A stretch of 64,000 bases of DNA from Escallonia rubra (Eukaryota > Streptophyta > Magnoliopsida > Escalloniales > Escalloniaceae), in contig JAVXUO010000974.1 in assembly GCA_033065855.1 (NCBI GenBank), positions 186,001 to 250,000 of the forward strand, in the 5' to 3' direction. The notes under the pieces are model-generated. The model was given only the letters and a program-made list of their open reading frames with translations, was not told the DNA's origin and ran no database searches. The stretch's first letter is position 1. Each line of letters starts with the position of its first letter. Made by a program: the position numbers and the translations under genes. Shown in pieces: positions 54,466 to 64,000 of this stretch.

Positions 54466-54646
54466 AGAAGATAAAATGCAAGCGCCGGCAAGTTGCCAGC
54501 TCTCTGGCTAATTTCATTTTCAACCCCTCAACTTCTCAACAGTTCACTTAAAACCATTCATACTTTTCAAAAGACTAAAATTGACCACCCCTCTCAAAAT
54601 TAGAACATGTCATTCCTGACCAAAGGAGAATTTGGCCATGCAAAAT

Positions 54647-54659
54647 TGGTATCAGAGCC
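54647..54659 (+). other. tRNA-Met primer-binding site of the endogenous pararetrovirus
   Basis: TGGTATCAGAGCC, an exact match to the usual plant retroelement/pararetrovirus PBS, upstream of the coat-like region. Confidence 0.75.
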
Positions 54660-54949
54660 TAATCAAATGCGAGATTCAACCGAAAAACTCATGAAAATTC
54701 CTTATTTATTAAATCATAAGACATGAATTATACACTTAGACCATGGGGTTGAAAAAATCGAGATAACATGATTATTAAATCAAATAATATATGTATCTCA
54801 TGAAACTTTAAATATCTGTAGAACGCTAAACAAGATAATATATAAGATATTAACTGAATTACACAATTCAGATAAAGGGTTAGGAAATGAAAATCACGTC
54901 CTAAACTCAGATAACTTCTTATCAAACTTTGGAAGTTATGACACTACCA

Positions 54950-56410
54950 ATAAATACTATAGCAATGAAACTTCATATGTATTTGAAGAAGTTATAGCAT
55001 ACAGTGGTAGCGAAGGGGAAAGAAAACCATCTTGAAGTGGCTCAAAAGACACCAAAGATCCCGTAAAGGGAATAAGTGCAGAAGAAATAGAAAAAATAAT
55101 AAATGACTACTTAGACAAAATAGAAAAAGAACAATCATTGAAAAAATCAATGATAGATGAAATAGATCCAGCTGTTATAAAAGAACAGCAATAGAAACAA
55201 GAAGAAAAAAGAGTCATATCAAAAGTAAATAAGGCGTTTGCTGATATGAATTTATGGAACGGAGAAACCGATCCAAACTATGTAGGAGCGTGGAATCCAT
55301 AATTAAATCTAGAAAGAAATTCTAAATTTAGTAACGCTCTTATAAGGACAAATTTAAAACAAGAATTTGTCACAAAAAATGGAAGAAATGAGCCTGTAAA
55401 TCAATACGGCATATATCTTGATATCGATTGTATTTCAAATACTGAAGAAACAATCGATAATTGGGCACAAGCCTTAAGGATTGCCATGTTAGGTGGTAAT
55501 TTAACAGAAAGGCATGCTATGAAACATTTTATTCAAGCATCCCTGCGAGGAAACACAGCTAGGTTCTGGAATAGCATAGCAGACAACGAAATGATAATTG
55601 AAGCCCAGAGCAAGCTCAATATTTCTGAAGAATAGATAATGTTTTATGCAGACAACCTCAAAAGAGAGTTCTGCGGAATATTTATAAATAATATAAGTAT
55701 TCAAGAGAAAAATGCTTTCACAAATTTGACAAAACTACAAATATGTGATATGTGTTACTTTAAAATTTACACTTGTGAATTTTAAAAATATTTTTACAAG
55801 TTAGAACTCAGAGATAGTCTCCATTGGCAAAAGCAATTTATTGCCAAACTTCCTAAACCATAGGATGAGTTAGCAGAAAAAGAATTTACTAAATTCCTAA
55901 ACGACGGAATGCTTTGCGATTCATTAGGATGAAGGATTGCAGCTGTAGAAGAAGTTCTAAAGAAATATTGTACTAAAGGACAGACAATAAAAGATATGAA
56001 AAAAGCTCACATGAGTTATGACTGATGTTCTAAAGTCGATAACATGGTAAACAGTTATGGATGCGAAAAGAAGCCAAACTTAAAAAATTCGAGAAGAAAA
56101 GTTTCGAAACGAAAAAATATATGTAAAGAAATAGAAAAAAATTCAGAAAAGAAAATTTAATCCATCAAGAGAAAAACAAAAACCATGGGGAAGATATATT
56201 ATAAACAAATCTAATATTCCATATAAAAAAACCTTCATGTCCAAAAAGAAAATCACCAGAAGAGTGTGATTACTGCTGGTTATGCGGTGAAAAAGGACAT
56301 TATGCAAATAAATGTCCAAATAAGAAAAGAAAGCAAAATATAAGATCTTTCTTATTCGCTGAAGAAAGATATGAGCCAGCATGGGGATACAAATTAGATT
56401 CTGAAGACGA
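54950..56410 (+). pseudogene. Pararetrovirus coat-protein-like region with zinc knuckle
   Basis: Lys/Glu-rich frame with frequent stops. The central part (about 55200-55620) includes WNGETDPNYVGAWN and DNWAQALRIAMLGGN, then an ARFWNSIADNEM segment. The end carries CWLCGEKGHYANKC at 56274-56315, a canonical CX2CX4HX4C knuckle, followed by basic residues and then an acidic tail (DEESFN). These are typical caulimovirid coat features. At least eight in-frame stops. Confidence 0.65.
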
Positions 56411-56499
56411 AGCAGAAGAGCTTGTTTCAGAATACGACTACGAATCTAATGATGAAACAACATCAGATGACGAAGAAAGTTTTAACAGAACTTTAAAAG

Positions 56500-57146
56500 G
56501 CATAGGCACGATATTCATGATGTCAGATACCTACGACCGTAAAGAAGAAATGATTCCCTTATCTAATAACATAATTAGTCATAGTTAATCAATTGAGGAA
56601 GAAACTCCCGGTTGTACTATAAACCATTGGGAGATGCCTAAAATCAAGGTTGGAGAAATATACAAAAACTCTATATTCAGGTTCAGAAGTAAGATGAATG
56701 TAGAGATTTCTGAATGAGAAACCTCAGTAGGTCAAACTGAAGAAAGAATACTAAACATTCCTCTCTTCAAGACAGATAAGGCAAAACAATACCTTAGAAA
56801 AGGATATCACTATGTCCATATTTGTATGATACAAGTTAGTCTTTGTCCATTATTCATCGATGGAAGAGATACACCAGTAATCTGCTGTTTAACATATAAT
56901 CGGTGGAAAACTTTTGAAAAAACCCTAATAGGGGGTATCCAAAGTAACTTGTATAACGGACCAATTTGGTTTAAAACTACACCAAACTACTTAATGTCCT
57001 TAAAAGATCCTTATCTTAAAAAAGCATTAGGACTGAGGATTCAGACTCAAGGCATGACCGAATTACGAGAAGTCTGCAAAAACATTGCAGTACAATACCG
57101 TCTAGTTTACAGAGTGGTAAATACCACTAATCCACTAAGTAAATAG
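56500..57146 (+). pseudogene. Pararetrovirus movement-protein-like region
   Basis: The intact piece 56826-57146 and the upstream broken frame include YLRKGYHYVHICMIQVSL, a YNGPIWFKTTPNYLMSL segment and LGLRIQTQG. This hydrophobic beta-rich pattern with a G-P-I/V-F motif is that of caulimovirid 30K-type movement proteins. Stops lie upstream (near 56587 and 56716). Confidence 0.65.
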
Positions 57147-57179
57147 TGAAGTAGAACTATTTGAACAAATAAGTAGTAA

Positions 57180-58180
57180 TGTTCGAGCAATAAAAGCACG
57201 GAAGATAAATCCAAAACAACTATCATGGCCTAAAAAATGAGTGATAGGAGAAGGATTAGCTAGTAAACAACTAGAACAAATGCATATTAGGGAAAATAAA
57301 GGTGTGGTTATCCTCGAAGAACCAAGGAGACACTTTGTCTCTTCAATACCTTCCACGTCTACAAATCCAAAAGGCAAAGGAAAGGAAAAAAATGGTAGAA
57401 GAAGCTATCAAAGAAGAAGACAGTTCTGATGAAGATATCATAGGGTACAAAACAGTTACCATTCCAATAAGACGAATCATATCATCACGTGTAGAAACCA
57501 TACATGTAATGACTACAACATCAGTAAATGAAACTGTCAAGAAGAAGCTTAAAGAAAAAGGCTTGATATAAGATGAGCTTGAAAAGGGTATTCAAGACAT
57601 TATAAGTATTATAAAAAATAAAAGAAGGTCCGAAAAAATGAATAACAAACGGATAACAGTAAGTCCAAACAATTCTTATATAGAATTAAGTTTTGACTTC
57701 CAGGGTTATCACCCTTTTAAAATAGATGCTTTAGTACATACTGGAGCATCTTATTGCCTAACACGACTAGGAATACTACCCTCTGAAAAATGGATCAAAA
57801 TAGATCAACTCATGAACATGTGAATGGTAAATGGCGATGAGTTCAAACCAGAATATGAAGCAGATGATATTCCGGTCAGAATAAATGGAAAACAATTCAT
57901 TATAGAGCGAATAATCCAATTTGATGAATTAGACAACGATTTTCTAATAGGAAATGCTTTCCTCAAACAAGCTGAAAATCGACCATTTATTCAGGAAGAG
58001 TTTCATATTGAAATACAACGTCAAAAAATCCCGTTGTTAAAATATGCTACTCAAAAATGTAAATTTGGTTTTCGTCCAGAAAAACTAAGAGAAATCCAAA
58101 AACATATCAAGAGTGAATCTCTCTACGCATCCCAGCGTGATGAAGAGAACAAAAAAGACTCATGTAAAAGATTACTTTAA
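57180..58180 (+). pseudogene. Pararetrovirus linker and protease remnant
   Basis: The region 57241-57571 is a Lys/Glu-rich linker in shifting frames. The aspartic protease region (57638-58180) reads IDALVHTGASYCL at about 57724: the catalytic D-T/S-G triad has become H-T-G, so it is inactive. A DNDFLIGNAFL segment (about 57930) fits the downstream protease strand. Confidence 0.7.
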
Positions 58181-58367
58181 GAAGAAGTAACCAAGGAAGA
58201 ATTACTTAAAGGAGAAGTAATCAAAGAAAATGACAGTTGGGTTAAAGAAATAAACCAACATTATCAATGCAAACAAGGAAAAGAAATTCCTGGTCTTGAT
58301 AGTATAAAAAAATGTTAGAAAATAATTTTAGTGATGACCCGCTAAAATTATGGGAAAAGGATAAACC

Positions 58368-59300
58368 TTGGGCACATTGACCCTCAAGGATAAAGATTAT
58401 GTGATTAACATAAAACCAATGCAACATAGTTTTGAGATGATTCAGGAATTTGAACGACATATTCCTAAAATATTAAAAGAAGGGTTAATAAGACCCAGTG
58501 AGAGTCCTCATTCAAGTCCGGCTTTCATGGTAAAAAATCATGCAGAACGGGCTAGAAAAAAAGCCAAATTAGTCATAAACTATATAGCTTTAAACACAAC
58601 AACAGTCAAAGATGGCTATAAAATTCCAAATAAGGATATGCTGATAAACAAAATCCAGCTAGCCAACTTTTTCTCGAAGTTTGATTAAAAAAGTGGATAT
58701 TGGCAAATCAAAATAGAAGAATCATCAATTCCATTAACTGCCTTTAGCGCACCACAAGGGCATTATGAATGGACAGTGTTACCATTCGAATTGAAAAATA
58801 CTCCGCCTTTATTCCAAATAAGGATGGATAACATTTTTAGAAAGCACGGAGATTACTGTGTGGTGTACATAGATGACATATTAGTATTCTCAAAAACCAG
58901 AAAAGAACATAGAAATCATCTAAAAAAGATAGCACAAGAATTCATTGACCATGGATTAGTACTATCACAAAAGAAATGTGAATGGGAACAAACCATCATT
59001 AACTTTCTAGGATTGAGAATAGAAGACAATAGAAAAATTGTCCTTCAAGATCACATAGCTGAAAAAATAAAGCTATTTTCAGAACAAATCAATTATTTAA
59101 AGCAACTTCAAAGGTTTGTTGGTTTGTTAAATTATGCAAGGAAATTCATCCATCATTTATCAAACCTAACAAAAACATTAAGTAAAAAACTTAGAAAAGG
59201 AAAATGGATATGAGAAGATGAAGATACCCAAAATGTTCTATGGATAAAAGGTCAGGTAAAAACCCTACCAAAATTAAGCTTGCCTAAACAAGGAGACAAG
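58368..59300 (+). pseudogene. Pararetrovirus reverse transcriptase remnant
   Basis: Contains KLVINYIALNTTTVKDGY, GYKIPNKDMLINKI, FSKFD then a stop (58686) before KSGYWQIKI, and FSAPQGHYEWTVLPF. The YIDD catalytic box (58866-58877) is intact in VVYIDDILVFSK. The thumb segment LKQLQRFVGLLNYARKFIHH is near 59097-59156. A TGA at about 59211 is followed by short decayed sequence. RNase H is absent. Confidence 0.85.
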
Positions 59301-59319
59301 TTAAGAAGGAGATCATATC

Positions 59320-59990
59320 GAGGTGGAACATATGGAAGATGAACCAGTGTAGGTAATTGATTACCATGAGCACACTCTAAATGTTGAGCCAGAGATTAGT
59401 GTGCATGCCTTGGCAGGGCATGCCTCACACAACACTGTCAGGATACCAGGTCAAGTGGGAAACAAAATATTCAACATCTTAATTGACACAGGTTCCATAG
59501 ATAATTTTTTTGGATCCACAGTCAGCTCTGAGATCAGGATGTGTTCTCCAAGCAACACCCCCACTGACTGTGGCAGTGGCCAATGGAAGTAGACTGCAAA
59601 CTGACACCATGTGCAAGGGTTTCAAGTGGAAAATAGGAACTCAGTTCTTCATTGCTGACATGAGAATCTTGCCCTTAGGGGGCTGTGATTGTGTGCTTGG
59701 AATACACTGGCTTAGGCAACTTGGTAGTGTCAATTTCAATTTTGACTCTAACCAAATCACCTACCAGCATCAAGGAAGACATGTTATACTCAAAGGAGGA
59801 GAGTTCAAAGGAACCACCATCAAAATGATCACTGCACAAGCTATGTCCAAGCTAGTAAGAAACAATGTTGGGTCACTCTATGGCCATGTATATGCTGTGA
59901 CACTTCCCACCAATGGAGACCAACAAGCCCTGGAAATACAAGAGTTGTTGACAGAATATCAAAGATGTGTTTGAAGAACCTAGAAGGCTG
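59320..59990 (+). pseudogene. Chromovirus protease remnant
   Basis: IFNILIDTGSIDNFF at about 59470 carries the D-T-G active site. A frameshift near 59510 follows. The new frame has [17 protein letters not shown] and continues to LTEYQRCV at 59972, where another shift occurs. Confidence 0.82.
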
Positions 59991-59999
59991 TCACCTCAC

Positions 60000-61235
60000 A
60001 GAAGCCATGATCACCCCATCAAGCTTGTGGAAGGAGCTAAACCAGTCAACTTGAGGCCTTAGAGAGTCTCTTATGTACAGAAAGATGAAATTAAAAATAT
60101 CATTTCTAAGATGCTGCAATCAGGTATCATTAAACCCAATAACTCACCATTTGCATCTCCCATTCTCCTTGTTAAGAAAAAAGATTGTAGCTGGAGAATG
60201 TGCATAGACTACAAGGAATTGAATAAGCTGATAGTCAAAGATAGATATCCAATTCCTATAATTGATGACCTATTAGATGAGCTACAAGGGTCCTCAATTT
60301 TCTCAAAACTGGATCTAAGAAGTGGTTACCATCAAATAAGAGTGCTGGACAGTGACACCCACAAAACTGCATTTAGAACTCACACAGGCCATTATGAATT
60401 CCTGGTTATGCCCTTTGGGCTTACTAATGCCCCAGCCACCTTCCAAAATTTGATGAACACCATCTTCCATCCATGCCTAAGAAAATTTGTACTGGTTTTT
60501 CTTTGATGACATTTTGGTGTATGGTAAAAGTATGCAGACACATCTTAACCATCTCAAAGTGGTGCTACAACTACTGAGGCAACATTCCATGTATGCCAAG
60601 AAGAGCAAATGTACATTTGGCTAGAGGCAAGTGGAGTACTTGGGGCACCTAGTCAATGGACAAGGAATAGTAGCTGATGCAAGCAAAGTGGAGGCCATTC
60701 TTAACTGGCCAACACCTAGTAGTGTCAAGGACCTGAGGGGATTCCTTGGGCTAACATGTTATTACATAAAGTTTGTCAAGGGTTATGGAATGATCAATAG
60801 GCCACTTACAAGCCTGCTCAAGAAGGATGCCTATTGTTGGACTGATGCAGCACATGAGGCCTTTACTACCCTCAAGTAAGCTATGGCAACCACCCCTGTC
60901 CTGGCCCTACCAAATTTCACCTTGCCATTTGAAGTTGAAACATATGCATGTGATGTGGGCATTGGTGCTGTACTAATGCAACAAGGTAGACCTCTAGCCT
61001 ATATCAGTAAAGGTCTTGGAAGCAAGACAATGGGGCTTTCCACCTATGAGAATGAGCTACTGGCCCTGGTACATGATGTAAGCAAGTGGAGTCCTTACCT
61101 AAGCCATAGTCACTTCATAGTAAGGACTGACCACATCAATTTGAATTTTTTTCTTGGTCAAAGAGTAACCTCACTATTGCAACAAAAGCTCCTATCTAAA
61201 CTCCTTGGTTTTGATTTTGAGGTGCACTAATAAGA
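60000..61235 (+). pseudogene. Chromovirus reverse transcriptase and RNase H remnant
   Basis: RT blocks: [71 protein letters not shown] one-base shift at about 60500 separates LVF from [10 protein letters not shown]. An in-frame TAG is at 60623-60625 inside TFG*RQVEYLG. RNase H follows in ETYACDVGIGAVLMQQGRPL and STYENELLALVHDVSKW; a stop lies at 60877-60879. Confidence 0.88.
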
Positions 61236-62440
61236 AGGGCACTGACAATGTGGTAGCAGATGCCCTGTCAAGAATCCCTCAACAGTCCCAAGGAGAGTGT
61301 AATGCAGTCACCACAGTGACCCCCCTGTGGCAACAGGAGCTGCAAGATAGCCTTGAGGATGATGAAGAGGCTCAGAAGGCAATCCAAGAATTGGTAATAG
61401 ACCCCATGACAACTTCCTATTATTCCTACCAATGGGGCATCCTTAGGTTCAAAGGAAAGGTGTATGTGGGAAGGAGTGGGCAACTCAGAGAGCAAATCCT
61501 ATATGAGATGCATACCTCTGGGGTTGGAGGACACTCATGCATACATAACACTCATAGAAGGATTAGCATGATCTTCTATTGGCCAAAATTAAAGCAACAA
61601 GTAACTCAAGTGGTGAGTGAATGTGATGCCTTTCAGAAGAATAAGCATAAGAATGTGCCATATCCAGGACGTCTTCAGCCCTTAGAGATTCCAGAGCAAC
61701 TGTGGACACACTTGACCATGGACTTTGTGGAAGGACTCCCTAAGTCTCAAGGAAAGGACACCATCTTTGTGGTTGTGGACAGGCTTAGCAAGTATGCCCA
61801 CTTCATCAGCGTTACACATCCCTTCACAGCAGAAATAGTAGCTCAGAAGTTCCTAGATCATGTGTTCAAGCTTCATGGAATGCCTACCTCAATAACCAGT
61901 GACAGAGACAAGGTATTCCTTTCCACATTTTGGACTAAACTTTTTAAATTGCTAAGAACTAAACTAGCCTACAGCTCAACATACCACCCTGAGACAGATG
62001 GTCAAACTGAGAGAGTGAATAAATGCTTGGAAAATTACCTTAGGTGTATGTACAGTGACATGCCTTATAATTGGGCTAAGTGGCTAACATTGGTACAGTA
62101 CCAACTATCATGCAGCCATCAAAATGACCCCATTTGAGGATGTGTATGGTTACAAGCCAAAATCTCTCAGCCTAGCTACACCAGAAACCACTAACATCAC
62201 TGACCTGGACACCTACCTAAAGGATGAAAGCAATGTGTTAACCCTTCTGAGGGACAATCTCACACAAGCCCAGGCCAGGATGCAACAATATGCAAACTTC
62301 CATTGCACTGAAAGAGAGTTTGAAGTGGGTGATTGGGTATACTTGAGGCTACAGCCTTATAGACAGACCTCTCTAGCCTTAAGGAGGAATATGAAACTTT
62401 CTCCTAAGTTCTTTGGACCCTACCAAGTGATATAGAGAAT
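61205..62440 (+). pseudogene. Chromovirus integrase remnant
   Basis: Intact for 310 codons to 62137, then shifted. The N-terminal zinc motif is damaged: GVGGHSCIHNTHRR keeps histidines but the Cys pair reads CDAFQKNK, with the second Cys replaced by Phe. The catalytic core keeps Asp in TMDFVEGLP, Asp in ITSDRDKVF and Glu in HPETDGQTERVN. The GPY/F region is [14 protein letters not shown] and FFGPYQVI, after which a stop ends the frame at 62435. Confidence 0.88.
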
Positions 62441-62459
62441 TGGTAAGGTTGCCTACAAA

Positions 62460-62891
62460 TTGCAGTTACCAGATGCAGCTCACCCAGTGTTCCATGTCTC
62501 CCTGCTAAAGAACAAGATAGGTCACAAGGTCACCCCTTCCACTGCCTTACCATATCTGGGAAGTGAAGGTCAGTTCTTAATAGAACCAATTGCAGTCTTG
62601 GAAAGAAGAATAATCAAACGCAACAACCAAGCTGTAATTCAGGCATTAGTCAAGTGGTCCAATGTTAATCAAGGTGAAGAGACCTGGGAAGATTGGGAGG
62701 TTATTAAAAGGAGGTTCCCTAAATTTAACCCTTGGGGACAAGGGTCAATTGAATGGGAAGGGGATGTAACATCCCCGACTGCAGCTCAAGAAGAGACAGG
62801 GGAAACGGATGATGCAGGTGTGCCACAAGATGAAACAGGGAAGCTCCAGCTCAGCAACCAGATCAGCTCCCACCAGCTCGAGCTCCACTGA
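62460..62891 (+). pseudogene. Chromovirus integrase C-terminus with chromodomain
   Basis: HPVFHVSLLKNKIG begins the conserved C-terminal motif. The chromodomain spans about 62580-62725: IAVLERRIIKRNNQAVI, LVKWSN and EETWEDWEVIKRRFPKF with its aromatic residues. Chromodomains direct integration to modified chromatin. The last about 40 codons overlap the presumed 3' LTR. Confidence 0.85.
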
Positions 62892-63277
62892 AGATCAAAA
62901 TCAAGAAGAGAACACTTCGCGCCACTAGGAACGACGCCGTGTGAAGCTCTCACACAATTAAATGGAACGGCACTGTTGAGCTCATGCACATAAGGGGAAC
63001 GACATCGTTTGAAGTTCACGTTTAAAAGTCTGGGAATTAGTTTTGGCGACTACTACTGTATTTGAATTTACTGCATTTTTCTCTTTCATTTGAATTTCAG
63101 TTGTAACTTCCCTTAAAAGGGTGAAGAGAAGAGGAAATCGGCATGTATCATGAGAATTAACAACCACTTTCTCTCTCTCATGAAATCTCTCTCTCATTTC
63201 TGACCTTCTTCTTCTTCTTCCTTCTTCGCTCAATTTCCAGTTCTACTTTCTATAATTGAGTTGAGAACCACATCAAA

Positions 63278-64000
63278 TAGCCATGGCCGTAGTGTCTCGA
63301 GACCGATACACTATATGGTCCTGGGTGTGGGATTTGTGGTCGTGGTGGTCATGGGTGTGAGGTTCATAATTGTGGGTGTGTTCTTAGTGGCCATAGGTGA
63401 GCAGCAGTGCTTGGTCTTGGTGATGGGGGCAGTGGCTGCAGTGGTGCAATGTCACTAGTTTGCGGGCAGTGGATTTAGCTGTCGAGAATTATGGCTGGTC
63501 GTGGTCTTGGTGGTGGACAACGTGGCATGTGCGCAGAATCGCCTCCAACAGAATTGCCATCCCCGGCCACCACTACAACTCGTACCATCCAACCCGAAGG
63601 CACAAAACCAAACACACACATTCTAAGGTGAAACATACGCACAAACTATACAGTATACACAGACAATTATTTTACCAGAAGCTCAAAACCACCAGCAATA
63701 GAAACTTCTAGGGTAAAATATGATACTTCGAGTTACTCAACTAGTGGAAGAGATATAATTGAAATTAATTTTGACTCTACTTGATAATTTTCATTGCAAT
63801 AACATATGCACAATTAAAAGTTAAAACATTATATTCATAATGCACATTTTGCCCCCATAAACTTTGGGCTGATACGTCTTTAACACCATGGCAAAAATTG
63901 CAGTAAATCTCCTCTTAGTTTAAGAAATTGTGTAAGAGTTTAGGAGTGTCGCTAGATGAGGAATAAAAACGATAATTTGGTAAAACTAGTGGCGTTTACA
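63278..64000. other. Right edge, unassigned
   Basis: GT-rich sequence (63310-63450) gives Val-rich artefact ORFs. A GGGTAAAATATGATACTT motif at about 63713 resembles the start of the MULE at 2177 (GGGTAAAATACATATTAG) and could be the end of another TIR element, but its partner is not in the window. Confidence 0.35.

Larger units (their letters stand above)
54647..59300 (+). mobile_element. Endogenous pararetrovirus (Caulimoviridae, cavemo-/solendovirus-like), defective
   Basis: The order is tRNA-Met PBS (54647-54659), coat-like region ending in a CCHC knuckle, movement-protein-like region, protease remnant and reverse transcriptase. A movement-protein domain next to RT separates caulimovirids from LTR retrotransposons. 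Coat-before-movement order is the arrangement of cavemoviruses and solendoviruses; most other genera have movement protein first. No LTRs were seen. Many stops and frameshifts are present, the protease Asp is replaced by His, and RNase H is cut off at the junction with the gypsy element at about 59300. It is a fossil and not a functional virus. Confidence 0.78.
59310..63277 (+). mobile_element. Degenerate chromovirus (Ty3/gypsy) element, 5' truncated
   Basis: Starts in the protease region, fused directly to the pararetrovirus remnant. Order: protease, RT, RNase H, integrase, chromodomain (chromovirus order). No gag, PBS or 5' LTR. A purine tract GGGAAGGGGA at 62755-62764 followed by TGTAACATCC may mark the 3' LTR start, which would overlap the end of pol; the LTR would end near 63277 (ACCACATCA). 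There are about seven frameshifts and several stops, but codons between breaks are well preserved. Confidence 0.85.

Overview
This is a TE-rich stretch of a nuclear plant genome, most likely a dicot. Evidence: GT-AG introns, a plant-specific NAB/NETWORKED actin-binding gene, Tnt1-like copia, chromovirus gypsy, CACTA, MULE, hAT and PIF/Harbinger transposons, a TRIM, a tRNA-derived SINE and an endogenous caulimovirid. There is no prokaryotic content, no CRISPR array and no rRNA or tRNA gene. All calls come from reading the sequence; no database search was run.

Two host genes are supported. (1) Plus strand, 4548-7652: a two-exon NAB-domain (NETWORKED/KIP1-like) gene of 399 codons, with a SINE in its intron. 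(2) Minus strand, 51809 down to 31426: a five-exon gene of 242 aa with a thioredoxin-like [2Fe-2S] domain followed by TPRs. Its exons are 423, 50, 88, 117 and 51 nt with matching phases. It is spread over 20.4 kb because introns 1 (5.5 kb) and 4 (12.6 kb) are filled with transposons. Its last acceptor is duplicated in tandem (51 bp, in frame).

Layout. 1-2087: 5' part of a hAT element with a TTF-type transposase (minus). 2177-3392: long-TIR MULE. 3.7-7.7 kb: NAB gene. 8001-9453: Pack-MULE carrying a histone H2B tail fragment. 9.9-10.5 kb: hAT-like repeat. 10547-11838 and 18178-19604: two solo LTRs of one family in opposite orientation, each with perfect 5-bp TSDs and arrays of a SalI-containing palindrome. 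13215-16514: internally deleted Tnt1-like copia. 19.8-28.2 kb: old hAT transposase split by a Harbinger MITE and by a 3.7-kb CACTA element that carries a B3-like gene fragment and minisatellites. 28185-29439: GGCGC-rich TIR element. 31.4-51.8 kb: the TPR gene, with (from low to high coordinate) a degenerate gypsy, an apparently intact autonomous PIF/Harbinger element (33145-37443), a hAT, a TRIM, a second hAT, a Stowaway MITE, and a gypsy element broken by hAT and Harbinger insertions. 52.3-54.4 kb: a TIR element containing another hAT. 54.6-59.3 kb: an endogenous pararetrovirus with cavemovirus/solendovirus-like gene order, many stops and no RNase H. 59.3-63.3 kb: a frameshifted chromovirus gypsy truncated at its 5' side.

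The strongest points for follow-up are the TE-inflated TPR gene with its in-frame duplicated acceptor, the intact Harbinger element, the H2B-carrying Pack-MULE, the endogenous virus, and several hAT families that share a design of subterminal palindromic arrays.
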